Below, piece after piece: positions 11,121 through 23,252 of a stretch of 60,000 nt of DNA (the first letter of the stretch is position 1; each line of letters starts with the position of its first letter). Origin of the DNA: Polytrichum commune (taxonomy: Eukaryota > Streptophyta > Polytrichopsida > Polytrichales > Polytrichaceae); assembly GCA_950295325.1 (NCBI GenBank), contig OX485806.1, forward strand, positions 4,714,001-4,774,000, read 5' to 3'. The notes beneath the pieces are model-generated. The model worked only from the letters and a program-made list of their open reading frames with translations, was not told the DNA's origin and made no database searches. Position numbers and translations under genes: made by a program.

Positions 11121-11264
11121 GAATACTTGGTGAAATGGTGAGGATACCATGAGAAAGAAACCGCTTGGGTGGCGGCAAGAGACATGGTCAACACCAATGA
11201 ATTGGTGAAGCACTTTGAAGAAACTAAGGCTAGACATTCCAATAAAAAGAAGCGTAGGCATTGA
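11121..11264 (+). pseudogene. E1 chromodomain-like tail
   Basis: The frame starting EYLVKW at 11121 gives a chromodomain signature (YLVKW, then GYHEKETAWVAARDMV, then NELVKHFEETK). A TGA at 11139-11141 sits in the middle of it and is present in every copy in this window. Chromodomains direct integration of chromoviruses to particular chromatin. Confidence 0.75.
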
Positions 11265-11279
11265 TGAGGACATCAATCT

Positions 11280-12077
11280 CCTTTAGTGGGGGAGAGACTC
11301 TAGTAGCAAACATAGCTTCGAGGTTAATTGCTCCACAACATGCACTTGTTCTTTGGCTTGAGGGAATAAAGTCCAAACTTTAGTGGTGCAAAGAGAAAAG
11401 TATGAGATGAGGTCCTAGTCTTGTACTTGTGCTTGGTTAATGGAAGAGGGGGAATAGACATGCCAAACTAGGTTGGGTAAGCCGAGTAATTGGGGCCATG
11501 GCTTGGAGGGGCCTTGGATAAAACCAAGAAACTTCTTAGTTGTGGGCTTGTCCGGGCGGGGACAAGGTGATGGCGCGTGCTCATAAAAGTGCTACCCGCG
11601 AGCTAACAAGAGTTGGCGCATGGGAGTCATGAACCCATGTCTCGAAAGAGCAAAGTGGGAACCGAGTCGGGCGGGACTTGGCATCACCCCCGTGCGATCG
11701 AGGCGTGGCTTAACAATGGAAAGCCATCTCGGAGTTGCAACCGAGACAACTTAGTGGAAGCGTTGAGGTCTCGCCTAGATGTGTCATGTTAGGCTAGTGG
11801 AGCCTAACGGGGGAGGCCCCAAAGGAGGGGCAACCCAAGTGAGTCTCAAAGTAGGTGGGTCTAGTATAGGTTAGGTCCTTGGATGAGAGATCCAAGGTCG
11901 CTAACGGACCACCTAGGAACGACACCTTTGGGACTATGCCAAATTTGAAGATGCATTGTGGGGGTCGCGCCCTAAGGTAAACACAATGCCGCACCATAGA
12001 GGATGGCAACTTGAGAATTGGTGTGCCGACTACGAGTATAGTCGATGAGGGCATCGACTCCGTTTGGTGGGGGTGAG
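11280..12077 (+). other. E1 3' non-coding region and polypurine tract
   Basis: After the last coding remnant (CTTTAGTGGGGGAGAG near 11281) about 800 bp carry no recognised gene. The stretch ends in the polypurine-like GGTGGGGGTGAG at 12066-12077, directly before the 3' LTR, where plus-strand synthesis would start. Confidence 0.75.
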
Positions 12078-13051
12078 TGTCGCGCACCCCTCCATGAGGA
12101 GTGCCCGAAACACCATGGGCACAAGGGGGACCCCGGAGTGACACCCGGGACTTGTGGCGCCGTTGGTGAGAGGGCCCAAGTGATCCTAGTGTGGGTGAGG
12201 GCCCCGGGCGTTGGGAACGCCTCCCAGCCACGGAGACTAGGAGGCACTAGGGTAAGGCCATGAGCTATGCGTAGCTCATGGCGTGGTGATTCTAGAATGC
12301 TCAAGAACACCTCAATCTGACGTGTGAGCTAGGAGTTATGGCCATTTGAGTGGGGCGCTGTCCCGGGACAGCGCCCTGGTACAGCAGTGCCTGGGAGAGA
12401 TTCCCGGGACTGCCAAGGTTCAAGCAGGCATAACTTCCTCATTACTTGCCTGAATGGGGCAAGTGAGGAGTCCATGGGCATCTACGTGAAGCGTAGATGA
12501 GGATGGAGTGGTTGGTTGTTATGATCAGACTTCATACAAGGAAGTTATGATGGTCTGAAGCTGCTGGGGGGGGTTCTAGGCCCAGCAGCTAAAGGAAAGT
12601 GTCCACTTGGCCCCAACTCTTGGTAGAGAGACAAGAGGTTGGTTGGCGGTGGGGTAGGGGCTCCGTGTAGAGTCCTAGAGGCTTATATGGGTGAGGTGGT
12701 GTGGCCTCACCCACCCGAGGCCGAACGGCAAGGCCTCCATGGGCTTTGGCCTATTGTGAGGCCATAGTTGCCTAGTATGCTTCGGGTTGTTGTAGTGTTG
12801 CTCCGGCAACGCGATGATCAACATAGGATTGGACTTCCATGGATGGAAGTCCACATTGGGGAAATGGGTTACCGATTAAGGGGTGAGTCCCGAAAGCAAA
12901 GTAGGAGGGTTGGTTCCCTCCTATGAACTATTGGTCCGGGGTAAGAGGAGCTATCCATTAGCATGGCGGAATGCGAAGGGTTAGCGCTCGTAACCTTTGC
13001 TAGAAACGAAAATTGGCAAGATTATTAAGGGACCTAGCAAGGGTTGCGACA
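12078..13051 (+). repeat. E1 3' LTR
   Basis: 974 bp and identical to 6094-7067 as far as I can read. It has subfamily markers not seen in E2-E5, such as CTCCCAGCCACGG. Confidence 0.95.
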
Positions 13052-13056
13052 CCCAA

Positions 13057-13150
13057 ATTCAGGGAGGTCGACGTCTGGTTGTGGATTGTCGAGGACAGGA
13101 GGGCGGAGCAGGTGTATGAGATCGTGCGTAAATTGCAACCAGAGTACGCC
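13057..13150 (+). pseudogene. Gene 1 exon fragment between E1 and E2
   Basis: A 94-bp host fragment, plus the CCCAA duplication, is left between two retroelements. It encodes a piece with VDVWLWIVEDRR and ends in YA. Its frame continues the sequence before E1 and the sequence after E2. In a beta-class methyltransferase reading this would lie between the catalytic and SAM motifs. Confidence 0.85.
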
Positions 13151-14124
13151 TGTCGCGCACCTCTCCATGAGGAGTGCCCGAAACACCATGGGCACAAGGG
13201 GGACCCCGGAGTGACACCCGGGACTTGTGGCGCCGTTGGTGAGAGGGCCCAAGTGATCCTAGTGTGGGTGAGGGCCCCGGGCGTTGGGAACGCCTCCCAC
13301 CCACGGAGACTAGGAGGCACAAGGGTAAGGCCATGAGCTATGCGTAGCTCATGGCGTGGTGATTCTAGAATGCTCAAGATCACCTCAATCGGAGGTGTGA
13401 GCTAGGAGTTATGGCCATTTGAGTGGGGCGCTGTCCCGGGACAGCGCCCTGGTACAGCAGTGCCTGGGAGTGATTCCCGGGACTGCCAAGGTTCAAACAG
13501 GCATAACTTCCTCAAGACTTGCCCGAATGGGGCAGGCAATGAGTCCATCGGGATCTACGTGAAGCGTAGATGAGGATGGAGTGGTTGGTTGTTATGATCA
13601 GACATCATACAAGGAAGTTATGATGGTCTGAAGCTACTAGGGGGGTTCTAGGCCCAGCAGCTAAGGGAAAATGTCCACTTGGCCCCAACTCTTGGTAGAG
13701 AGACAAGAGGTTGGTTGGCGGTGGGGTAGGGGCTCCGTGTAGAGTCCTAGAGGCTTATATGGGTGAGGTGGTGTGGCCTCACCCACCCGAGGCCGAACGG
13801 CACGGCCTCCATGGGCATTGGCCCATTGTGAGGACATAGTTGCCTAGTATGGTTCGGGTTGTTGTAGTGTTGCTCCGGCAACGCGATGATCAACATAGGA
13901 TTGGACTTCCATGGATGGAAGTCCACATTGGGGAAATGGGTTACCGATTAAGGGGTGAGTCCCGAAAGCAAAGTAGGAGGGTTGGTTGCCTCCTATGAAC
14001 TATTGGTCCGGGGTAAGAGGAGCTATCCATTAGCATGGCGGAATGCGAAGGGTTAGCGACTCGTAACCTTTGCTAGAATTGAAAATTGGCAAGATTATTA
14101 AGGGACCTAGCAAGGGTTGCGACA
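13151..14124 (+). repeat. E2 5' LTR
   Basis: 974 bp, TGTCGCGCACCTC to TTGCGACA. It includes the 24-bp palindrome with arm GGGCGCTGTCCC. It differs from E1 LTRs at scattered positions, so it belongs to a distinct sublineage. Confidence 0.95.
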
Positions 14125-14126
14125 CT

Positions 14127-14138
14127 TGGTATCAGAGC
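14127..14138 (+). other. E2 primer binding site
   Basis: TGGTATCAGAGC lies two bases after the LTR and is complementary to initiator tRNA-Met. Confidence 0.9.
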
Positions 14139-14175
14139 AGGGTTCCAATATTTGAGCTAGCACTTTGAGGGAGAC

Positions 14176-15720
14176 ATGGCTATCAAACCTGAGGGTTATT
14201 ATGGTGAGCCGGGGTTTCCAAAAGGTTGTGAGGTTCAAATTGGAACAAAGATCATGTGTAAATGGAATTTGACCATACCATTAGTTCTCATGACAATGGT
14301 GGGCATGATGGTGGATTCAGTAAGGAAAATGGTGGAGTCCTTTGAAAGGGCTCCCGCACACCTCAAAAAAACATTTGGGGCCTAGAATACCGAATGCACC
14401 CAAAACCTTGGAGGGCATTAATGTTGGATTGAAATTCCAATTCGAAATGCTTAGAAGGTGGTGATGTTGAAATGAACTTGGGGCACATGAGGCACGCGGG
14501 GTCTCTTAAGGTGTATATGTGCGAATTTCACACCCAAATGAATGGTACATCTAGGATGGACGAGCTTTCTAAAAAATGCATCGTTTTAGGTGGGTTTCAA
14601 AAGCGGGTAGTGAAAACCATGTTCAGGACCCCAAAGCTTCTTGAGGACGTAGTGCGAATCATAAAGATTTGAAGAGCATTGAAGCCGATGGTCCTAAGAA
14701 GAAGTTGGGCGGCACATCACCACAAAGTGGGTTTAGCCGAAAGAGGTCCCAAGGAAATGAGTGCAAGTAGTTTGGCCCATTATACCAAGGCAAATCATGC
14801 TAGCTCGTGCCGCGGACGGAATGTGAGAAGGTGGCTTGGTGGTACCAAGCTAGATCATATTTGTGCCACGGACGGAGTGTTAAAAGTTGGCCTTGCGGAC
14901 CAAGCCAAACTCATGGTGTTGCCGAGGACCGAATGTAAGACGATGGCATTGTGGCCAAGGCTAGTAGCCTTTAGCCAAGGCCAAGTCTTTTGTACCTTGA
15001 GGCTCAAATGAATGGGAGAAATGTCTCATGGGTTGACAAAGAGGCAAGCCATTTCTTCTTGAGCCCAAAACTCACAAGGGAGTTGGGGCTTGCCGATTGA
15101 TAGAGCGGGCAAGTCCACCAAGGTGCGGTTGGGAAAGGGCGAATCGCATGAGACAAAGGAGGCCGCGATGCATGTAACCTTTCAATGTGGGACATTGGAT
15201 TTTTGTCAAAATTTCTCATCATGTGAAATAGATGAAATGCATGTCATTGTGAAGGCCGCCTTCTTTGAAACTCACATGATAGATGTGAGGTGCAAGCCGG
15301 TGTGCTTGCGGTGCATTATGATGTGTCATAATGGCAAAGAATTGAAGTTCAAATTAACAATGACTCCTATGGTAGGAGGACCTAAGTTGAATTTGGTCTT
15401 AATGGACCGAATAAAAAATAAAAAAAAACATAATAGTCGTGGTTCAATTGGAGCAACTCCAAGGAACGTATGGGGAGGCTAGGAAAGATGGGCCTCCCCC
15501 AAACAACATTGGTGTGATGTTGGTGAAATACAAGGATGTATTCACCAATGTGTTGCCCAAAAAAAAATTACCGCCAAGAAGTGAAAAATCACTTTGCTCA
15601 ACGAGAGATTGAGCTCTTGAGGTATGTGGTGATAAATGAAGTTGGTGGACGAACATGAAGAATGTCAAGGCAATCCAAAAGGAGAATTGGCCCTTGATTC
15701 AAAAGGGCTTAGGTCATTTG
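14176..15720 (+). pseudogene. E2 gag/protease/RT-start remnant
   Basis: Broken frames. The GTGCCGCGGACGGAATGT repeats are reduced to about two or three (14800-14940). Protease-like FQCGTLDFCQNF lies near 15180. The RT-core deletion junction falls near 15540-15640. Confidence 0.55.
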
Positions 15721-15779
15721 TTGGCCTAGCCAATTAGTACCACAACTTCATTCGAGAGTTTTCTAAGGTTGCTAGGACC

Positions 15780-16840
15780 TTATTCAACTTATTGAGGAAA
15801 ATGGCTATCCCAAGAGTGGGATGAGCCTTGTCACCAAGCCTTTGGGGGGCTCAAAAACAAGTTCTCTTCGCCGCCCGTGCTTAAGTTCGCGGACTTTGAC
15901 AAACCTTTTGAGGTGCATACGGGGGCGAGTGACTTTAGCATTGGCGGATGTTGAGGCAAAATGGATGGCCATTGCATATAAGAGCATGAATCTCGATGGT
16001 TGTCCGACCTTGTCCAACTTATGCAAGAAATGGCTATCCCAAAAGTGGGACGAGCTTTGCCACCAAGTCTTTAAGGAGCTTAAGACCAAGTTTTCTTCGC
16101 CGCCCGTGCTCAAGTTTGCGAAATTTGACAAACCTTTTGAGGTGCATACGGGGGCGAGTAACTTTACCATTGGCGGATGTTGATCCAAGATGGATGCCCA
16201 TTGCATATGGGAGCATTAAGCTTAAAGGTTGTCAAACCTTGTGCGACTTGTGAAAGAAATGGCTATCCCAAGAGTGGGATGAGCCTTGCCACCAAGTCTT
16301 TGAGAAGCTTAAGAGCAAGTTCTCTTCGCCGCCCGTGCTCAAGTTCGCGGAGTTTGACAAACCTTTTGAGGTGCATACGGGGGCGAGTGACTTTACCATT
16401 GGCGGATGTTGAGGCAAGATGGATGGCCATGGCATATGAGAGCATGAAGCTCGATGGTTGTCCCACCTTGTGCGACTTGTGGAAGAAATGGCTATCCCAA
16501 GAGTGGGATGATGTTTGTCACGAGTCTTTGGGGAGCTTAACACCAAGTTCTCTTCGCCGCCCGTGCTCAAGTTCGCGGAGTTTGACAAACCTTTCGAGGT
16601 GCATACGGGGGTGAGTGCCTTTGCCAATGGTGGATTATGTGTAAGATGGATGGCCATTGCATATGGGAGCATAAAGCTCGATGGTTGTCAAAGAAGACAA
16701 CCAACTCATGACAAAGAACTTCTTTGCCGTAGTGCATTGCTTGAAGATGTGGCGACATTATATGGGGTCGCACAAAGCAAAGGTCTACATGGACAATGTG
16801 TCCTAAAAGTATTTTGACATACAAGCGTAAGTGAACGCCA
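15780..16840 (+). pseudogene. E2 RNase H remnant with four-unit tandem repeat
   Basis: About four units of about 230 bp; the marker CCGCCCGTGCT recurs near 15870, 16100, 16330 and 16560. RNase H motifs follow (PTHDKELLCRS, GVAQSKGLHGQ in shifted frames). E3 interrupts the sequence about 100 bp later. Confidence 0.7.
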
Positions 16841-16942
16841 AGTCATTGCGGTGGCATGATAGTTTGGCGCTTATGAAGGTGGATTTGATCCACAAACCGG
16901 ACCGTGGAAATGTGGTGCCGGATGCGCGAAGTAGACCGGAAG

Positions 16943-17917
16943 TGTCGCGCACCTCTCCATGAGGAGTGCCCGAAACACCATGGGCACAAGGGGGACCCCG
17001 GAGTGACACCCGGGACTTGTGGCGCCGTTGGTGAGAGGGCCCAAGTGATCCTAGTGTGGGTGAGGGCCCCGGGCGTTGGGAACGCCTCCCACCCACGAAG
17101 ACTAGGAGGCACAAGGGTAAGGCCACGAGCTATGCGTAGCTCATGGCGTGGTGATTCTAGAAAGCTCAAGAACACCTCAATCGGAGGTGTGAGCTAGGAG
17201 TTATGGCCATTTGAGTGGGGCGCTGTCCCGGGACAGCGCCCTGGTACAGCAGTGCCTGGGAGTGATTCCCGGGACTGCCAAGGTTCAAACAGGCATAACT
17301 TCCTCAAGACTTGCCCGAATGGGGCAAGTGAGGAGTCCATCGGCATCTACGTGAAGCGTAGATGAAGATGGAGTGGTTGGTTGTTATGATCAGACATCAT
17401 ACAAGGAAGTTATGATGGTCTGAAGCTGCTAGTGGGTTCTAGGCCCAGCAGCTAAAGGAAAATGTCCACTTGGCCCCAACTCTTGGTAGAGAGACAAGAG
17501 GTTGGTTGACGGTGGGGTAGGGGCCCCGCGTGAAGTCCTAGAGGCTTATATGGGTGAGGTGGTGTGGCCTCACCCACCCGAGGCCGAACGGCAAGGCCTC
17601 CATGGGCTTTGGCCTATTGTGAGGCCATAGTTGCCTAGTATGGTTCGGGTTGTTGTAGTGTTGCTCCGGCAATGCGATGATCAACATAGGATTGGACTTC
17701 CATGAATGGAAGTCCACATTGGGGAAATGGGTTACCGATTAAGGGGTGAGTCCCGAAAGCAAAGTAGGAGGGTTGGTTCCCTCCTATGAACTATTGGTCC
17801 GGGGTTAAAGAAGCTAACCATTAGCATGGCGGTATGCGAAGGGTTAGCCACTCGTAACCTTTGCTAGAATTGAAAATTGGCAAGATGGTCAAGGGGGGGC
17901 TAGCAAGGGTTGCGACA
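16943..17917 (+). repeat. E3 5' LTR
   Basis: 975 bp, TGTCGCGC to TTGCGACA. Distinctive positions shared with its 3' partner include CACCCACGAAGACTAGG, GGCCACGAGC and GGGGCCCCGCGTGAAG. Confidence 0.95.
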
Positions 17918-17919
17918 CT

Positions 17920-17931
17920 TGGTATCAGAGC
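17920..17931 (+). other. E3 primer binding site
   Basis: TGGTATCAGAGC, two bases inside the LTR. Confidence 0.9.
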
Positions 17932-17957
17932 AGGGTTCCAAGTTTTGAGCTCGCACT

Positions 17958-19640
17958 TTGAGGGAAACATGGCTATCAAAAATGCGGGTTATGATGGTGA
18001 GCCCGGGGTTTCCAAAAGGTTGTGAGGCTCAAATTGGAACAAGGATCATGTGCAAGTGGAATTTGACCATACCATTGGTTCTAATGACAATGGTGGGCAT
18101 GAGGGTGGATTTGGTAAGGAAAATGGAGGAGTGCTTTGAAAAGGGCTCCCGCAAACCTCAAAAAAACATTTGGGGCCTAGAATACCGAATGCACCCAAAA
18201 CCTTGGAGGGTATTAATGTTGGATTGAAATTCAATTCGAGATGCTTCGAAGGTTCGGATGTTGAAATGAACTTGGTGCTAATTAGGCACCCATGGCCTCT
18301 TAAGGCCTATGTGCGCTATTCAAATGCACAAATGAAGGATACACCTAAAACGGACGAGCTTTCTAAGAAATGCATCGTTTTAGGTGGGGTTTTAAAAGCG
18401 GGTGGTGGATGCCTTGTTTAAGTCCCCAAGGCTTCTTGAGGACATGGTGGGGACCATCAAGTTTGCAAGAGCATTGAAGCCGATGGTCCCAAAGAGAAGT
18501 TTGGCGGCGCATCACCACAAGTGGCTTTAGCCAAAGTAGGTCCCAAAGAAATGAGTGCAAATTGTTTGGTCCATTTTACTTAGGCAAAACATGTTGGTGC
18601 CGCAGATGGAATGTTGAAAGGTGGCTTTATGCTTCCAAAGCAAATCATACTTGTGCCGCGGACAGAATGTTGGGAGGTGGGTTTGTCCTACCAAGGCAAT
18701 TCATGTTCGTGCCGCGGACGGAGTGTGGGAAGGTGGCTTTGTGCTACCAAGGCAAAACATGTTTGTTTTGCGGACAAACTATTAGAAATTGGTTTTGTGG
18801 CACCAAACCAATTTGTCCCGCGCACGAAATGTTTGAAGTTGGCTTTGCGGACCAAGCCAAGCCAAGTTGCCGAGGACCAAATGTAAGACGATGGCATTGT
18901 GGCCAAGGCTAGTAGCCTTAAGCCGAGGCCAAGTCTTTTGTACCTTGAGGCTCAAATGAATGGGAGATATGTCTCATGAGTTGACAAAGAGGCAATGGAC
19001 TCTTTCATGAGCCCAAAGCTCACAAGGGAGTTGGGGCTTGCCAATTGATAGAGCGGGCAAGCCCACCAAGGTGCGGTTTGGAAAGGGCGAACCGCATGAA
19101 ACAAAGGAGGCCGCGATGCATGTAACCTTTCAATGTGGGACATTGGATTTTTGTCAAAATTTCACACCATGTGAAATAGATGAAATGCATGTCATTGTGA
19201 AGGCCGCCTTCTTTGAAACTCACATGATAGATGTGAGGTGCAAGCCGGGTGTTTGCAATGCATTATGATGTGTCATAATAGCAAAGAATTGAAGTTCAAA
19301 TTGACAAGGACTCCTATGGTAGGAGGACCCAAGTTGAATTTGGTCTTAATGGACCAAATGCAAAATATAAACATAATTGTCGTGGTTCAATTGGAGCAAC
19401 TCCAAAGAACGTATGGGGAGGCGAGGAAAGATGGGCCTCCCCCAAATCACATTGGTGGGATGTTGGTGAGATACAAGGATGTATTCACCAATGTGTTGCC
19501 CAAAAACATTACCGCCAAGGAGTGAAAAATAACTTTGCTCAACGAGAGATTGAGTTCTTGAGGTATGTGGTGACAAAGGACGTTGGTGGATGAACATGAA
19601 GAATGTCAAAGCAATCCAAAAGGAGAATTGGCCCTTCATT
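17958..19640 (+). pseudogene. E3 gag/protease/RT-start remnant
   Basis: Contains five or so diverged units of about 55-60 bp at 18594-18880 (GTGCCGCGGACGGA, then GGTGGCTTTGTGCTACCAAGGCAA). A protease-like block lies near 19130. The RT start YKDVFTNVLPK near 19475 is followed within about 80 bases by EFLRYVVTK-like sequence, which exposes the missing RT core. No intact frame. Confidence 0.6.
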
Positions 19641-19659
19641 CAAAAAAATGCTTAGGTCA

Positions 19660-20760
19660 TTTGTTGGCCTAGCCAACTACTACCACCACTTCATTCAAGA
19701 GTTTTTGAAGGTTGCTAGGACCTTAATCAACTTATTGAGGAAAATGGCTATCCCAAGAGTGGGATGAGCCTTGTCACCAAGCCTTTGGGGAGCTCAAGAG
19801 CAAGTTCTCTTCACAAGATGTGGTTAAGTTTCCAGATTTTCGTAAGCATTTTGAGGTGCACATGGAGGCGAAGGACTTTACCATTGGCGGATGTTGATCC
19901 AAGATGGATGACCATTGCTTATGGAAGCATTAACCTCCATGGTTGTTGAACCTTGTCCGGCGTGTGCAAGAAATGGTTATCCCAAGAGTGGGATGAGCCT
20001 TGCCACAAAGCCTTCGGGAAGCTTAAGACCAAGTTCTCTTCGCCGCCCGTGCTCAAGTTCGTGGAGTTGGCAAACCTTTGAGGTGCATACGGGGGCGGGT
20101 GACTTTACCATTGGCGGATGTTAAGGCAAAATGGATGGCCATTGCATATAAGAGCATGAAGCTTGATGGTTGTTCAACCTTGTCCAACTTGTGCAAGAAA
20201 TGGCTATCCCAAGAGTGGGATGAGCCTTGCCACCAAGTCTTTGAGGAGCTTAAGACCAAGTTCTATTCGCCACCCGTGCTCAAGTTTTTGGAGTTTGACA
20301 AACCTTTTGAGGTGCATACGGGGGCGAGTGACTTTACCATTGGTGGATGTTGATGCACGATGAATGACCATTGTATATGGGAGCATGAAGCTCGATGGTT
20401 GTCCGACCTTGTGTGACTCGTGAAAGAAATGGCTATCCCAAGAATGGGATGAGCCTTGTCACCAAGTCTTTGGGGAGCTTAAGAGCAAGTTCTCTTCGCC
20501 GCCCGTGCTCAAGTTCGCGGAGCTTGACAAACCTTTTGAGATGCATACGGGGGTGAATGACTTTGCCAATGGTGGATTTTGTGTAAGATGGATGGCCTTT
20601 GCATATGGGAGCATGAAGCTCGATGGTTGTCAAAGAAGACAACCAACTCATGACAAAGAACTTCTTTGCCGTAGTGCATTGCTTGAAGATGTGGCGACAT
20701 TATATGGGGTCGCACAAAGCAAAGGTCTACATGGACAATGTGTCCTAAAAGTATTTTGAC
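19660..20760 (+). pseudogene. E3 RT thumb and RNase H remnant with tandem repeats
   Basis: The FVGLANYYHHFIQ motif lies near 19660. About four units of about 230 bp run from 19760 to 20600 (CCCGTGCTCAAGTT near 20045, 20275 and 20505, plus a more diverged first unit). RNase H motifs follow to about 20740. Confidence 0.7.
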
Positions 20761-21253
20761 ATACAAGCATAAGTGAACGCCAAGTCATTGCGGAGGCATG
20801 ATAGTTTGGCGCTTATGAAGGTGGATTTAATCCACAAACCGGACCGTGGAAATGTGGTGCCGGATGCGCGAAGTAGACCGGAAGAGTTCCAAGCAATGAG
20901 AACCATCCAAACCTTGTGGCTAATGTGTGCCGGCAAAGGAAACTTGTGATGCAAGATACGGGAGGGGTAAATTAACTACCCCAAAGCACAAAAGCTTTTA
21001 GGTGAGCTTCGCAAGAGCAAGGTGCTCAAAGAGGTTAAGTTGGTGGACGGATTGTTCAAGTGCAAACAAAGTCGGGTATATGTGCCACAAGGCAAGTTGA
21101 GGCTATCGGTTTTGAAGGAGGAATATGATAGTCCTATTGCCGGCCATAGAGGAGAAAGTAAAAACCGCCATAGAATGGTGTCAAAGAGGTACCATTGGCG
21201 GTGCATAAAGGAAGATATAGCCCACTTTGTGAAGGCTTGAATCAAAGTGCAAA

Positions 21254-22010
21254 GTGAACCGAGCCTCTTACCAAAAGCAAGGCGGCTTCTTGCAACCGTT
21301 GCCTATCCCGTTGGCGCCATGGCATGGTATGTGCATGGACTTGATCACAAGTTTGCCGGAGTCACATGGGTATGATGCCATCTTGTTGATGGTAGAGCGG
21401 TTTGCCAAGTGGGCACACATGGTGCCGATTGTGGGAACCGCCACCGCGTTGGAGACCGCATAGCCTTTTCTCAAAGGATGGTTGAGGCACCACGGGTTGC
21501 CAAGAGTGATTGTGTGGGATCAAGATCCAAAGTTCACAAGTGCATTTTCAATGCATTTCTCTAAGGAGGTCGGAATGAAACTAAGGTTTAGCACGACCTT
21601 GCATTCCCAAATGAATGGGAAATCGGAACGTGTGAATGGAGTCTTGAAGCAATACTTGAGGAACTTGGTGGGGGCGGACCAAGGAGATTGGGCGGACTAT
21701 GTGGGTCGAGCGGAGTGTAATTGCAATGTAGCCACGCACTTGGCTACCAAGGGGTGGTCTTTGGTGGTGGCTTATGGAGTGGATGCGCTCCAACCTATTA
21801 ACCTAGCTCTCGAGGGGGCACATTCAACACTAGAGTTCAACCAAGATGGTGAGGACTTGGCCAAGAATGTAAACAAGTCTTGGAGATGACCAAGTTGTTG
21901 GTGGAGAAAACCCGAAGGTGCTACGGAGTGCAAGTCAATGCCGGAAGACGCGAAGTGGAGAATGAGGTGGGCCAAAAGGTGTTGTTGAATGTGAACAACT
22001 TCACTTAGCT
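21254..22010 (+). pseudogene. E3 integrase remnant
   Basis: DDE residues are present (MDLITSLPES, VIVWDQDPKF, GKSERVNG). It has the shared TAG at 21461-21463 and an extra private frameshift near 21866 (AAGAATGTAAAC in place of AAGxxx codons). The chromodomain-like tail with the shared TGA lies near 22295-22440. Confidence 0.85.
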
Positions 22011-23252
22011 GGAAGGCCTCACTCCAAAGTTCATGTCCAAAATTGGAGCTCCGTTTCCCATTGTGGAACAAGTGGTCAAGGACATATATAAGTTGGAATT
22101 ACCGCCGGAGATCAAAGTGCATCCGACATTTCATGTCTCATTACGAAAGTCATTTTAGGACGACACCTTGTGGCCCGATCACAAGCAAGTGATTAGGCCA
22201 CCTCCCCACCTTGTGGAGGTCATTTGGAACATGAGGTAAGAGGGCATCCTCAAGTGTAGGAAGCCCAAGTGAAAAGGAAAGAAAAAATACAAAGGAGTAC
22301 TTGGTGAAATGGTGAGGATACCATGAGAAAGAAACCGCTTGGGTGGCGGCAAGAGACATGGTCAACACCAATGAATTGGTGAAGCACTTTGGAGAAACTA
22401 AGGCTAAGGATTCCAATAAAATGAAGCGTAGGCATTGATGAGGACATCAATCTCCTTTAGTGGGGGAGAGACGCTAGTAGCACACTTAGCTTCGAGGTTA
22501 ATTACTCCACAACATTAACTTGTTCTTTGGCTTGAGGGAATAAAGTCCAAACTTTAGTGGTGCAAAGAGAAAAGTATGAGATGAGGTCCTAGTCTTGTAC
22601 TTGTGCTTGGTTAATGGAAGAGGGGGAATAGACATGCCAAACTAGGTTGGGTAAGCCGAGTAATTGGGGGCCATGGCTTGGAGGGGCCTTGGATAAAACC
22701 AAGAAACTTCTTAGTTGTGGGCTTGTCCGGGCGGGGACAAGGTGATGGCGCGTGCTCATAAAAGTGCTACCCGCGAGCTAATGAAAGTTGGCGCATGGGA
22801 GTCATGAACCCATGTCTCGAAAGAGCAAAGTGGGAACCGAGTCGGGCGGGACTTGGCATCACCCCCGTGCGATCGAGGCGTGGCTTAACAATGGAAAGTC
22901 ATCTCGGAGTTGCAACCGAGACAACTTAGTGGAAGCGTTGAGGTCTCGCCTAGATGTGTCACGTTAGGCTAGTGGAGCCTAACGGGGGAGGCCCCAAAGG
23001 AGGGGCAACCCAAGTGAGTCCCAAAGTAGGTGGGTCTAGTATAGGTTAGGCCCTTGGATGAGAGATCCAAGGTCGCTAACGGACCACCTAGGAACGACAC
23101 CTTTGGGACTATGCCAAATTTGAAGATGCATTGTGGGGGTCGCGCCCTAAGGTAAACACAATGCCGCACCATAGAGGATGGCAACTTGAGAATTGGTGTG
23201 CCGACTACGAGTATAGTCGATGAGGGCATCGACTCCGTTTGGTGGGGGTGAG

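Larger units (their letters stand above)
6094..13051 (+). mobile_element. E1: Ty3/Gypsy-type LTR retroelement, non-autonomous
   Basis: The element has two 974-bp LTRs (6094-7067, 12078-13051) that I found identical on reading through both. They begin TGTCGCGC and end TTGCGACA. The 5-bp target duplication is CCCAA (6089-6093 and 13052-13056). Internal order is protease remnant, truncated RT, RNase H, integrase and chromodomain-like tail, which is the Ty3/Gypsy chromovirus order. All frames are broken, and the RT finger/palm core including the YxDD box is missing. Identical LTRs imply very recent insertion, so it was presumably mobilised by proteins of an intact relative. It interrupts gene 1. 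Confidence 0.95.
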
